Source: Eubacterium sp. (GTDB lineage: Bacteria > Bacillota_A > Clostridia > Lachnospirales > Lachnospiraceae). Taken from it: DNA of 8,231 nucleotides. Positions 1-6,149 of the stretch are shown piece after piece. The position numbers and the translations under genes were made by a program. The notes below the pieces were generated by a model, which searched no databases, was not told the origin of the DNA, and saw only the letters and a program-made list of their open reading frames with translations. The stretch is from the NCBI GenBank assembly GCA_023663915.1, contig JAMPGN010000187.1, positions 1 to 8,231 on the forward strand, written 5' to 3'. Each line of letters starts with the position of its first letter. Within the stretch, counting starts at the first letter, position 1.

Positions 1-63
1 CGTTAAAGAATCTTCTGCTTCCTGAATGCGGTATTTACACAATTCTATCTTCCTATTATCCAT
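1..63 (-). CDS. HEPN-domain protein, N-terminal fragment (putative toxin partner of the MNT protein)
   Basis: Only the first 21 codons are inside the window; the gene continues past the left edge. The frame opens with ATG at 63-61, overlaps the last 8 bases of the upstream nucleotidyltransferase gene (shared ATGGATAA), and stays open to base 1. A GA-rich stretch (GAGAGGG) about 11 bases upstream is a modest ribosome site. The visible peptide contains KYRIQEAEDSL, which resembles the first helix of HEPN-family proteins (typically YRLEKAKEDL). Family knowledge: HEPN proteins encoded beside minimal nucleotidyltransferases are often RNase toxins that the MNT partner silences by adding AMP. The catalytic RX4-6H motif would lie outside the window, so activity cannot be judged. 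The call rests on a short motif plus position. A non-toxic HEPN protein, or an unrelated small protein, remains possible. Confidence 0.6.
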   Translation of the reverse strand, partial: MDNRKIELCKYRIQEAEDSLT

Positions 64-427
64 GAACCACAATGCCCTCTCTTTGTACATTATCGTAAAA
101 CGGCAATATCCCAAGCCAATAGTTAAATTGATTCTCATTTTTGAGAACAACACTTATATCCACAAAATATTTCATTTGAAATTCAAAAGCCAGATCAAAT
201 ATCTCTGTTTCAATCTTTTCAATCTCTTTGTCTGAAAGCGTTGTCAAAATCATAATATCAATATCTGAATTTTCCGTATAATCGCCCCTTGCAAAAGAAC
301 CATACAGTATAATTTTAGTCAGACGGCTTCCAAGGATCTCTTTTGTAAGCTTTACAAATTCAAGTATTATATCCTGTATATTTTCCGCCCTCTTACATCT
401 CATTATTTGATTACCTAGTATTTCCAC
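56..427 (-). CDS. MNT-type minimal nucleotidyltransferase (putative MntA-like antitoxin)
   Basis: A small polymerase-beta-fold nucleotidyltransferase. The signature GS(F)ARGD...SDIDI is at residues 43-58, giving the classic GSX10DXD metal site (G43, S44, D55, D57), and a third acidic residue, D90, sits in VDISVV. About 120 residues is normal for the family. Family knowledge: MntA-type enzymes transfer AMP to a tyrosine of the cognate HEPN toxin; the overlapping downstream HEPN-like gene supports that role here. The start is uncertain. The longest frame begins at GTG 427-425, 10 bases after an AAAGGAG site. An ATG at 403-401 (residue 9) gives a protein starting MRCKRAENIQ, which suits the family N-terminus better. 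An unrelated five-codon ATG frame has the best spacing to the ribosome site. A -10-like TATAAT lies upstream. An aminoglycoside-type nucleotidyltransferase is less likely given the small size. Confidence 0.85.
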   Translation of the reverse strand: MEILGNQIMRCKRAENIQDIILEFVKLTKEILGSRLTKIILYGSFARGDYTENSDIDIMILTTLSDKEIEKIETEIFDLAFEFQMKYFVDISVVLKNENQFNYWLGILPFYDNVQREGIVVHG

Positions 428-444
428 TCCATTTTCTCTCCTTT
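415..444 (-). promoter_or_regulatory. Ribosome binding site with a five-codon upstream reading frame before the MNT gene
   Basis: AAAGGAG at 444-438 stands 5 bases before an ATG (432-430). That ATG opens only ATG-GAG-TGG-AAA-TAC-TAG, ending at 415. The MNT frame lies in another register, with GTG at 427-425 (10 bases from the site) and ATG at 403-401 (12 bases after the TAG). The arrangement could be a short leader peptide coupled to the MNT start, or simply a GTG start with loose spacing. Confidence 0.4.
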
Positions 445-453
445 AAAGCATCT

Positions 454-459
454 ATTATA
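454..459 (-). promoter_or_regulatory. Candidate -10 element for the MNT-HEPN module
   Basis: A perfect TATAAT reads on the minus strand 10 bases upstream of the AAAGGAG ribosome site, inside the 81-bp gap after rlmH. No convincing -35 hexamer is found at 16-18 bases. I see no terminator hairpin after rlmH, so read-through from rlmH is also possible. Confidence 0.35.
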
Positions 460-508
460 CATCATAAACTGCAAAAATATTTGAAATCCATAATACTCCC
501 ACGTTATC

Positions 509-988
509 CTACTTATGGTACGGCTCCCCGTTTATGATACGGTATGCCCGGTAAATCTGTTCTAACAGGATGACTCGCATCAGTTGATGCGGATACGTCA
601 TTTTAGAAAAGCTGACCGCCTGGTCAGCTTTTCTGCATATTTCTTCGTGTAATCCGAGCGAACCGCCTATGATAAACTGAATATGACTGTATCCTTTCGT
701 TGCAAGTTGATCGATCTTATCTGCAAACTCTTCGGAATCGTACATCCTGCCCTGAATCTCCAACGTCACAACATAGGCATCCTCTCTGATATATTTCAAG
801 ATACGCTCCGCTTCTTTGCGTCTGATTTCCGTCTCCAAAGCTTTTCCCGCCTTATCCGGCGTCTTTTCATCCTCTACCTGTATGATCTCCAATTTACAGT
901 AACGGCTCAGCCGTTTCTCATACTCTGCAATGGCATCCTTGAAAAACTTCTCCTTGATTTTCCCGACTGCAATCACTGTTATCTTCAT
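509..988 (-). CDS. rlmH: 23S rRNA (pseudouridine-1915-N3)-methyltransferase RlmH
   Basis: RlmH is a SPOUT-class methyltransferase that uses S-adenosylmethionine to methylate N3 of pseudouridine 1915 in helix 69 of 23S rRNA on the assembled ribosome; it acts as a homodimer. The whole protein fits: N-terminus MKITVIAVGKIKE, the block LEIQGRMYDSEEFA at 76-89, the SAM-binding FIIGGSLGL at 105-113, SFSKMTYPHQLMRVILLEQIYRAYRI at 126-151 forming the trefoil knot, and the hallmark C-terminal PYHK. The length of 159 residues is typical. Its ATG overlaps the stop of the upstream zinc-ribbon gene (ATGA, 988-985). The ribosome site is weak (TTTGAG), so translation is probably coupled to that gene. No terminator was found after it. 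Confidence 0.98.
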   Translation of the reverse strand: MKITVIAVGKIKEKFFKDAIAEYEKRLSRYCKLEIIQVEDEKTPDKAGKALETEIRRKEAERILKYIREDAYVVTLEIQGRMYDSEEFADKIDQLATKGYSHIQFIIGGSLGLHEEICRKADQAVSFSKMTYPHQLMRVILLEQIYRAYRIINGEPYHK

Positions 989-1665
989 TTATTCTCAAAC
1001 AATCCCTGATAATATTCATCCACAAAATGTTCCAGAAGCGCTTCGTCCAGATTCATAAATTTATCATTGATAATGGACTTCATTTTGTCCGTTCTCTTGA
1101 AATATTTCTGTTCTTCGGCAATCTCCTCATCAAATAATCCGGCATCAATCTGTTCGGCATTCAGATTCTCCCCGCACCATTTTGTCAGTTCTGACAGCAA
1201 CGAATCCTCCGATTCCGCCTTGATGAGCAAAATCTTGGAATTGCGCATTGAAACGACGCCAAAGACAATAAACAATATGAACATGGCGCCCATAACGCCG
1301 CACACAAGATATCTTGTGGTGCCTGCACTCTGATAAAGCGGAATCACCCCCACAAATATGAGCAGTACGAGGATAAAACCAGCAATTCCTACGAACAGGA
1401 GCGTATATGCCGAGGAACGGTTGTCTTCTGCCTTCGACGCGCTGTTCTGGTAAGCATGGTATACAGGTCTACTCTCCGGCTCATCCTCCTCTGTCTGTCC
1501 GTCCGCCTCGGCGGCAAGCATAGCACGCATCCTCGCTATTCTCTCCTGTTCTTCAAGTTGATCCTTCTCCTCATCTTCCAGATGATCTACCAGCTCCACC
1601 TTACACTCTGCACAAAGCCTGATTCCTTCCCTGTACTCGTTCTTACATACCGGACACCAAGGCAT
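985..1665 (-). CDS. Zinc-ribbon, two-transmembrane-segment protein of unknown function
   Basis: I do not recognise a named family. What can be seen in the 226 residues: an N-terminal zinc ribbon with C4-P-x-C7 and C18-x-x-C21; an acidic, glutamate-rich, probably helical linker (about 28-65); two hydrophobic spans at about 87-110 and 119-140, likely a helical hairpin in the membrane; and a soluble C-terminal part (about 143-226) rich in acidic and aromatic residues. With both spans in the membrane, zinc ribbon and tail would face the same side, probably the cytoplasm. An AAGGAG ribosome site lies 11 bases before the ATG. The stop overlaps the rlmH start, so the two are almost certainly co-transcribed. 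That may reflect only conserved order, and a role in ribosome modification is not supported. Two hallmarks (ribbon, acidic linker plus membrane anchor) recur in the gene at 6354-7805. Confidence 0.85.
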   Translation of the reverse strand: MPWCPVCKNEYREGIRLCAECKVELVDHLEDEEKDQLEEQERIARMRAMLAAEADGQTEEDEPESRPVYHAYQNSASKAEDNRSSAYTLLFVGIAGFILVLLIFVGVIPLYQSAGTTRYLVCGVMGAMFILFIVFGVVSMRNSKILLIKAESEDSLLSELTKWCGENLNAEQIDAGLFDEEIAEEQKYFKRTDKMKSIINDKFMNLDEALLEHFVDEYYQGLFENK

Positions 1666-1730
1666 ACCCCGTCACACTCCTTATCAAAAAAGTAAAAATA
1701 TTGCCTAAAAATTCCAACATACAACTTAAT

Positions 1731-1757
1731 TCTATAATCATTCTGCACGAATTGCAA
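1731..1757 (-). promoter_or_regulatory. Weak candidate promoter for the zinc-ribbon gene and rlmH
   Basis: TTGCAA (1757-1752) and TATAGA (1736-1731) are separated by 15 bases in the AT-rich 101-bp gap after the TM1266-like gene. The short spacer and 4/6-5/6 matches make it tentative. The gap shows no stem-loop with a U-tract, so read-through from the upstream operon is an alternative. Confidence 0.3.
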
Positions 1758-1766
1758 TACTTTTAA

Positions 1767-2024
1767 TCAATCGCAGCCCGTCACATTTGAATAGACCGTC
1801 TTTACACTGATGCCGTCCAGCCTCCCGATCTTGCCGGACATTGCACTAATAATATCCTGCGGTGCATCCACTGCGACGCTGATGATATTGACACCTCTTT
1901 TGCGGTATGGGATTCCCATCCTCCCTACAACATACTCTCCGTATTCATGCAGCAGTCCGTTAAGCTGTTCCACGGATGCCTCTTTTTCCACAATGATACC
2001 GATCAAGGCAATTCTCGAATCCAT
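1767..2024 (-). CDS. TM1266-type [FeFe]-hydrogenase system putative regulator
   Basis: An 85-residue protein matching the TM1266 family (often annotated 'iron-only hydrogenase system regulator'): MDSRIALIGIIVEKEASVEQLN at the start, then LHEYGEYVVGRMGIPYRKRGVNIISVAVDA and a closing ISAMSGKIGRLDGISVKTVYS. This is the beta-alpha-beta-beta-alpha-beta order of an ACT-like ferredoxin fold, related to the ligand-sensing domain of NikR, with no DNA-binding domain. Family knowledge: genes of this type usually sit beside the hydrogenase maturation genes hydE, hydF and hydG; the proposed regulatory role comes mainly from that context. No maturation gene lies in the window, so the setting is atypical. 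The start is the first ATG; the ribosome site is a modest AGGT about 8 bases upstream. The 36-bp gap from the MORN gene suggests one transcript. Confidence 0.88.
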   Translation of the reverse strand: MDSRIALIGIIVEKEASVEQLNGLLHEYGEYVVGRMGIPYRKRGVNIISVAVDAPQDIISAMSGKIGRLDGISVKTVYSNVTGCD

Positions 2025-2060
2025 AATGCTACCTATGCCTTTCCCTTCTCATCTGATGCC

Positions 2061-3266
2061 CTATTTCGCATCTGCCTTAAGCAGTTCCCGAAGCCCCTGA
2101 TTCTTATTCTCTGACTTATCAATGTCAATACAGAGGGATAGATCGTCTTTGTTCCGCCATACGGAGCACTCACCGATCGCACTCATGTCCCTCCACAACG
2201 TAAACACGCCTTTCTGTGTGACTCCGTTCCATTCTTCCACGTTTCCCGTATAATCCACTGTGTTTGCATACAGCTCGCCATCATATAAACCGTCGCTGAA
2301 ATTGCCGACCACATTCTGTAAAATTCTTTCACGCACTTTCAATTTGGAAATATCCACGTCATAATGTTCTGCGCCCTGACCGTTAGGCAGATCGTTCGCC
2401 CATGAACCAGCATAGCTGTGCGCCATATATTTACCCATGGCATTGCTCTTATTGATCTTGCCGATGTAAAATCGGTACCATGTGCCCGTACCACTCCTTA
2501 CGCCATTGACCCAGTCGCCATAATAATAACTGTTGTTTTCATAGATTGCCAGCCCTTGTCCGTCCGGTATTCCATCACTGTTCACGTCGCCTTTATAGTA
2601 ATACTGATCCGTTCCTTTTAATTCTTCGGACAGTTTCACATATCTTTTCAGATGAGCCAGATCCCATATTGCGTCCTGGTTATTGTCCGCAAAATACGGA
2701 AGCGCTTCATTTAGTATAAACTCCTTACTGTAAGCTATATCGTTTTCATCTTCCACATCGACAACGACCGCCGTCTTATCGCTATCCGCCGACACAAGCG
2801 CCATATCCGTCTTCGACTCCTGCTCCGCTTCGGTCACAGGCTGTTTCGTTTCCTCTTCTATTTCCGGCTCGTCCACCGGAGCGATATCCACTGTCTCACC
2901 GGACAATCCCGCGACATAGTCATTCTGCTTCTGTTCCTGTGCATACTGTGCGATACTCTGCTGAAGGTCCGTGTTCTCCTCTGTTCTTACACGGTTAGGC
3001 ATAAACAAAAGCATCACGATAATACAGATCAAAAGTACGAGTATGACTCCGAGCAGTACGGTCGTCGCATAGGGTTTGTGCAGAAACCCCTGTTCCCTTT
3101 CCTCCTCATCATCCGGCTCATGATCCAGATCTTCTATCGGAAAACCGTCTTCTTCCTGCTCCTCCTGCCCGTTTTGCTCTTCCTTTAAATCTGATCTTAA
3201 ATCGGATTTTAAATCTTCCCGCCAGCTATTCTCTTTTGTGTGATGATTTCCTTCCATCAGATTCAT
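2061..3266 (-). CDS. Membrane-anchored MORN-repeat protein with an EF-hand-like loop
   Basis: A 401-residue protein. Residues 1-60 are very acidic and hydrophilic, with a small repeat DLKSDLRSDLKEE at 18-30. A single hydrophobic span lies at about 66-89, followed by an acidic low-complexity linker (about 95-175) and a MORN-type array: YYYKGDVNSDGIPDGQG at 222-238, YYYGDWVNGVRSGTGTWY at 247-264, YAGSWANDLPNGQG at 285-298, VGNFSDGLYDGELY at 320-333, and a degenerate copy at 339-358. With a cytoplasmic acidic N-terminus the array would be outside the cell. The first unit holds DxNxDGxxD (D227, N229, D231, D235), the pattern of EF-hand-like calcium loops. The first ATG is preferred because AGGTG stands 6 bases before it; a second ATG is three codons further. 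It follows the Dabb gene by 75 bp. Function unknown; MORN repeats are thought to act in protein or membrane contact. Confidence 0.85.
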   Translation of the reverse strand: MNLMEGNHHTKENSWREDLKSDLRSDLKEEQNGQEEQEEDGFPIEDLDHEPDDEEEREQGFLHKPYATTVLLGVILVLLICIIVMLLFMPNRVRTEENTDLQQSIAQYAQEQKQNDYVAGLSGETVDIAPVDEPEIEEETKQPVTEAEQESKTDMALVSADSDKTAVVVDVEDENDIAYSKEFILNEALPYFADNNQDAIWDLAHLKRYVKLSEELKGTDQYYYKGDVNSDGIPDGQGLAIYENNSYYYGDWVNGVRSGTGTWYRFYIGKINKSNAMGKYMAHSYAGSWANDLPNGQGAEHYDVDISKLKVRERILQNVVGNFSDGLYDGELYANTVDYTGNVEEWNGVTQKGVFTLWRDMSAIGECSVWRNKDDLSLCIDIDKSENKNQGLRELLKADAK

Positions 3267-3341
3267 ATATCACACCTGCCTTCCCCGTTTCCTGGCAAAC
3301 TGCCTTTCACAGCCCACCGCCATATGCAATGCACACAATCG

Positions 3342-3641
3342 TTATTCTTCATAATCCATGCAGGTTCTTCCCACCGTCACCGTCTTGATGTAACCACCTG
3401 CCGCCACATGCGCCGGATGCACCTGATAGTTCTTCAAAGATTCTTCGTCCTCAAATACGGAGATCAATCCGATATCTTTGTTGCTTGATGCAAGCGGCTG
3501 TGTCACCACCTTGAGCGAAACAACGCCCGACACCTGCTCCTTGACCGCCGTAAGCTCACTCCTGATCCGCTCCGCCGCCTCCTGCTTCTCCCGCTCAGTC
3601 AATTCCGCCTTAAAATCCCATAAAACAATATGATTTACCAT
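3342..3641 (-). CDS. Dabb (stress-responsive alpha/beta-barrel) domain protein
   Basis: A 99-residue single-domain protein. The opening MVNHIVLWDFK, with an early histidine and a short strand, and the closing block with FEDEESLKNYQVHPAHV (about 63-79) and the last strand, KTVTVGRTCMDYEE (86-99), are typical of the Dabb family, dimeric ferredoxin-like proteins. Members include a plant polyketide cyclase and many bacterial proteins of unknown role; the 'stress-responsive' name comes from plant homologues, so no reaction should be assumed. The start is set by a strong AGGAGG about 8 bases before the ATG. It is the first gene after the nfnAB terminator and has its own promoter-like sequence. It probably leads the operon that continues into the MORN and TM1266-like genes. 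Confidence 0.88.
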   Translation of the reverse strand: MVNHIVLWDFKAELTEREKQEAAERIRSELTAVKEQVSGVVSLKVVTQPLASSNKDIGLISVFEDEESLKNYQVHPAHVAAGGYIKTVTVGRTCMDYEE

Positions 3642-3661
3642 ACCATTTCCTCCTTAAAAAT

Positions 3662-3689
3662 ATTATAGATGACATTCCTTAATAAACAA
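3662..3689 (-). promoter_or_regulatory. Sigma-A-type promoter for the Dabb/MORN/TM1266-like operon
   Basis: On the minus strand TTGTTT (3689-3684) and a perfect TATAAT (3667-3662) are separated by 16 bases. The pair lies between the nfnAB terminator and the AAGGAGG ribosome site of the Dabb gene, which is where a promoter is expected. It predicts a short untranslated leader of about 15 bases. Confidence 0.65.
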
Positions 3690-3720
3690 CTGTGTAAATT
3701 ATTAAGATTTTATTTATGCG

Positions 3721-3747
3721 AAAAGAGCCCGTCGTCCCGACAGACTC
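3721..3747 (-). terminator. Intrinsic terminator of nfnA-nfnB
   Basis: The minus-strand RNA would form a 10-bp stem, GAGUCUGUCG paired with CGACGGGCUC (two G-U pairs), closed by a GGA loop and followed immediately by UUUU. One further A-U pair can extend the base. It starts about 48 bases after the nfnB stop codon and precedes the next promoter, so it cleanly separates the two transcription units. Confidence 0.85.
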
Positions 3748-3794
3748 TCCCGCAAAGTTTATCACATACATCAGATTGATGAAAATGCCTTTAC

Positions 3795-5189
3795 CTATTC
3801 GGCTTTGCTCAGATATTCGTCAATGCCTTTCGCAGCCGCTTTGCCGGCTCCCATCGCCAGAATGACGGTGGCGGCTCCCGTCACTGCATCGCCGCCCGCA
3901 TAAACGCCCTCTTTGGTTGTTCTGCCAAACTCTTCCTCAGCAACGATACACTTATATTTATTTACTTCCAATCCCTTCGTGGTGGAAGAAATCAGCGGAT
4001 TCGGCGATGTTCCGAGCGACATGATGACCGTATCCACTTCCATCGTAAACTCCGAACCTTCGATCACTACGGGACGTCTTCTGCCGGACGCATCGGGTTC
4101 TCCCAACTCCATCCGCACGCATTTGATTCCGCAGACCCATCCGTTTTCATCCTCAAGGATCTCAACAGGATTCGTCAGCAGATCAAAAATAATTCCCTCT
4201 TCCTTCGCGTGATGCACTTCCTCCACACGCGCGGGAAGTTCTTCCTCACTCCTGCGGTATACGATATGCACCTCCGCTCCGAGGCGAAGCGCCGTTCTTG
4301 CCGCATCCATCGCCACGTTGCCGCCGCCCACGACCGCTACTTTCCTGCCTCTCATGATCGGTGTGTTGGATTCTTCATCAAAAGCCTTCATCAGATTGCT
4401 TCTGGTCAGATACTCGTTGGCAGAAAATACGCCGTTTGCCTGCTCACCGGGAATCCCCATGAATTTGGGAAGTCCTGCGCCGGAACCGATAAACACCGCG
4501 TCAAAACCTTCTTCTTCCAGCAGTTCGTCGATCGTGACCGACTTGCCGACGACTACGTTTGTCTCAATCTTAACGCCCAGCAATTTAACATTTTCGATCT
4601 CCTTCGCCACGACATCCTGCTTGGGAAGACGAAATTCGGGGATACCATATACGAGTACGCCGCCCGGCTCATGGAGCGCCTCAAAAATCGTGACATCATA
4701 ACCCATTTTCGCAAGTTCTCCCGCGCAAGTCAATCCGGAGGGACCTGAACCGATCACCGCTACTTTCCGACCTTTCTTCTCCTTCGCACCTTCCGGCTTC
4801 ACATCATTCTCTCGCGCCCAATCAGCCACGAAACGCTCTAGTTTCCCGATAGAGATCGGCTCACCCTTAATGCCTCGGATACATTTGCCCTCACACTGGC
4901 TTTCCTGAGGGCACACACGCCCGCAGACTGCCGGGAGCGCCGAAGATTCACTGATGATCTGATAAGCTGCCTCGATGTCCCCTTCCTTCACCTTCTCGAT
5001 AAATCCAGGAATATTGATCGCTACGGGGCATCCCTTGATACACTGTGCATTCTTGCAATTAATGCAACGGGCTGCCTCACACATTGCTTCCTCTTTATCA
5101 TAACCTAAACATACTTCCTCAAAATTCGCCGCACGTACCTTTGCGTCCTGTTCACGGACGGGTACTTTCTTTAATACATCTGTCGCCAT
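3795..5189 (-). CDS. nfnB: NfnB-type subunit of NADH-dependent reduced ferredoxin:NADP+ oxidoreductase (GltA-like)
   Basis: Large subunit of the electron-bifurcating transhydrogenase, which couples NADH plus reduced ferredoxin to formation of two NADPH (reversible); such proteins are often annotated as glutamate synthase small chain (gltA). In the 464-residue form: N-terminal ferredoxin-like domain with cysteines C37, C42, C45, C50, C54 and C89, C93, C99, C103 for two [4Fe-4S] clusters; E100 sits where a glutamate ligand is reported in characterised Nfn proteins. GSGPSG at 147-152 binds the bifurcating FAD, GGGNVAMDAARTA at 288-300 with YRRSEEELPAR at 311-321 binds NADPH, and GVYAGGDAVTGAATVILAMG at 428-447 contacts FAD. 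I chose ATG at 5189 rather than one ten codons upstream because GGAGGGGAGG stands 7 bases before it and it overlaps the nfnA stop as TAATG. The nfnA neighbour makes a true glutamate synthase beta subunit unlikely; no large glutamate synthase gene is present. Confidence 0.93.
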   Translation of the reverse strand: MATDVLKKVPVREQDAKVRAANFEEVCLGYDKEEAMCEAARCINCKNAQCIKGCPVAINIPGFIEKVKEGDIEAAYQIISESSALPAVCGRVCPQESQCEGKCIRGIKGEPISIGKLERFVADWARENDVKPEGAKEKKGRKVAVIGSGPSGLTCAGELAKMGYDVTIFEALHEPGGVLVYGIPEFRLPKQDVVAKEIENVKLLGVKIETNVVVGKSVTIDELLEEEGFDAVFIGSGAGLPKFMGIPGEQANGVFSANEYLTRSNLMKAFDEESNTPIMRGRKVAVVGGGNVAMDAARTALRLGAEVHIVYRRSEEELPARVEEVHHAKEEGIIFDLLTNPVEILEDENGWVCGIKCVRMELGEPDASGRRRPVVIEGSEFTMEVDTVIMSLGTSPNPLISSTTKGLEVNKYKCIVAEEEFGRTTKEGVYAGGDAVTGAATVILAMGAGKAAAKGIDEYLSKAE

Positions 5190-5206
5190 TATTGTTCCTC
5201 CCCTCC
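5187..5206 (-). promoter_or_regulatory. Ribosome binding site and stop-start overlap that fix the nfnB start
   Basis: The run GGAGGGGAGG (5206-5197) lies inside the last codons of nfnA, 7 bases before ATG 5189-5187. The stop codon TAA of nfnA (5191-5189) shares one base with that ATG. A longer in-frame start at 5219 would place the beginning of the protein upstream of this strong site and is rejected. Confidence 0.8.
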
Positions 5207-6082
5207 GCAATTTCCGCATCCGCCGTGATGGGTATTTCCTTCCTGCGCTTTTAAGAAGGCTCTTCCCTCCTCGGTCTTATAAATCTGCTGACGCTTCATT
5301 GCCTGATCGAAATCCACCTTATGGCCGTCAAACTCCGGACCGTCCACGCATGCGAACTTCACTTCTCCATCCACGGTCAGGCGGCACGCACCGCACATGC
5401 CCGTACCATCAACCATGATCGGGTTCATGCTGACAACCGTCGGCAGATCATATTTCTTCGTTGTCAGACAGACAAACTTCATCATGATCATCGGACCGAT
5501 GGCAACACATACATCATATTTTTTGCCTTCCTCAGTGATCAGATCATCGATCACTTTCGTCACCATGCCGCTTCGTCCGTAAGATCCGTCGTCCGTCGTA
5601 ATATAGAGATTCCCTGCTACGGCTTTCATTTCTTCTTCCATAATCAGCAGGTCTTTCGTCTTGGCTCCCACGATCACGTCTGCATCGATGCCGTGCTCAT
5701 GCAGCCATTTCACCTGCGGATAGACCGGAGCTGTACCAAGCCCTCCCGCCACAAAAAGGATCTTCTTTGCGCGAAGGCTTTCGATCTCCTCATTGACAAA
5801 TTCAGAAGCACATCCCAGCGGTCCGACAAAATCGTGGAAGCTGTCGCCCTTCTTAAGATTCCGCATCATTTCCGTCGCCGCGCCTACCACCTGAAACACG
5901 ATCGTGATCGTGCCCGCCGTCCTGTCATAATCGCATATGGTCAGCGGAATGCGTTCACCATCCTCATCCATCCTCACGATAACGAACTGGCCCGGCTGGC
6001 AGGATTTTGCCACCCTTGGCGCTTCGACATCCAGCAGATAGATGTTCGTTGTAAGTTCTTCGGCTTTTAATATCTTGTACAT
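5189..6082 (-). CDS. nfnA: NfnA-type subunit of NADH-dependent reduced ferredoxin:NADP+ oxidoreductase
   Basis: The NADH-side subunit, a ferredoxin-NADP reductase/dihydroorotate dehydrogenase electron-transfer type flavoprotein. Over 297 residues: FAD-binding barrel with RIPLTICDYD at 44-53 and VGPLG at 86-90, nucleotide-binding VAGGLGTAPVYPQ at 111-123, and a C-terminal [2Fe-2S] site VDGTGMCGACRLTVDG with D225, C230, C233 and C245. The Asp-plus-three-Cys set is the unusual ligation reported for characterised Nfn enzymes, and supports NfnA over PyrK or sulfide dehydrogenase labels. The last 15 residues form a glycine-rich tail with an additional C289-x-x-C292, after the core domain. GAGGAGG lies 10 bases before the ATG. 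It is the first gene of the nfnAB pair; the preceding 271-bp gap with several repeats suggests regulated expression. Confidence 0.93.
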   Translation of the reverse strand: MYKILKAEELTTNIYLLDVEAPRVAKSCQPGQFVIVRMDEDGERIPLTICDYDRTAGTITIVFQVVGAATEMMRNLKKGDSFHDFVGPLGCASEFVNEEIESLRAKKILFVAGGLGTAPVYPQVKWLHEHGIDADVIVGAKTKDLLIMEEEMKAVAGNLYITTDDGSYGRSGMVTKVIDDLITEEGKKYDVCVAIGPMIMMKFVCLTTKKYDLPTVVSMNPIMVDGTGMCGACRLTVDGEVKFACVDGPEFDGHKVDFDQAMKRQQIYKTEEGRAFLKAQEGNTHHGGCGNCGGEEQ

Positions 6083-6149
6083 CGATCTTGATCCTCCTCA
6101 ACTGATATTCCTGATTATCTAACATATATTTTATCATTCTTTTCCAATG

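Noticed and set aside
3639..3647. An extra ATG just before the Dabb start (ATGGTATGGTAA)
   Set aside because: It is only about 2-3 bases from AGGAGG, too close for initiation, and terminates after three codons.
4209..4748. A 179-codon plus-strand frame opposite nfnB
   Set aside because: Antisense to conserved FAD- and NADPH-binding regions of nfnB; composition is that of a shadow frame.
3795..5189. Annotation as a true glutamate synthase small subunit
   Set aside because: The adjacent gene encodes an NfnA-type subunit with an Asp/Cys3 [2Fe-2S] site, and there is no glutamate synthase large-subunit gene; the pair fits NfnAB.
5190..5219. A longer nfnB start ten codons upstream (MRKLRRGGTI)
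   Set aside because: It would lie upstream of the strong GGAGGGGAGG site and read through the end of nfnA; the residues do not resemble the family N-terminus.
5321..6070. A 249-codon open frame on the plus strand opposite nfnA
   Set aside because: It is fully antisense to a well-supported flavoprotein gene, is rich in histidine and arginine as expected of a reverse-frame shadow, lacks a ribosome site and resembles no family.
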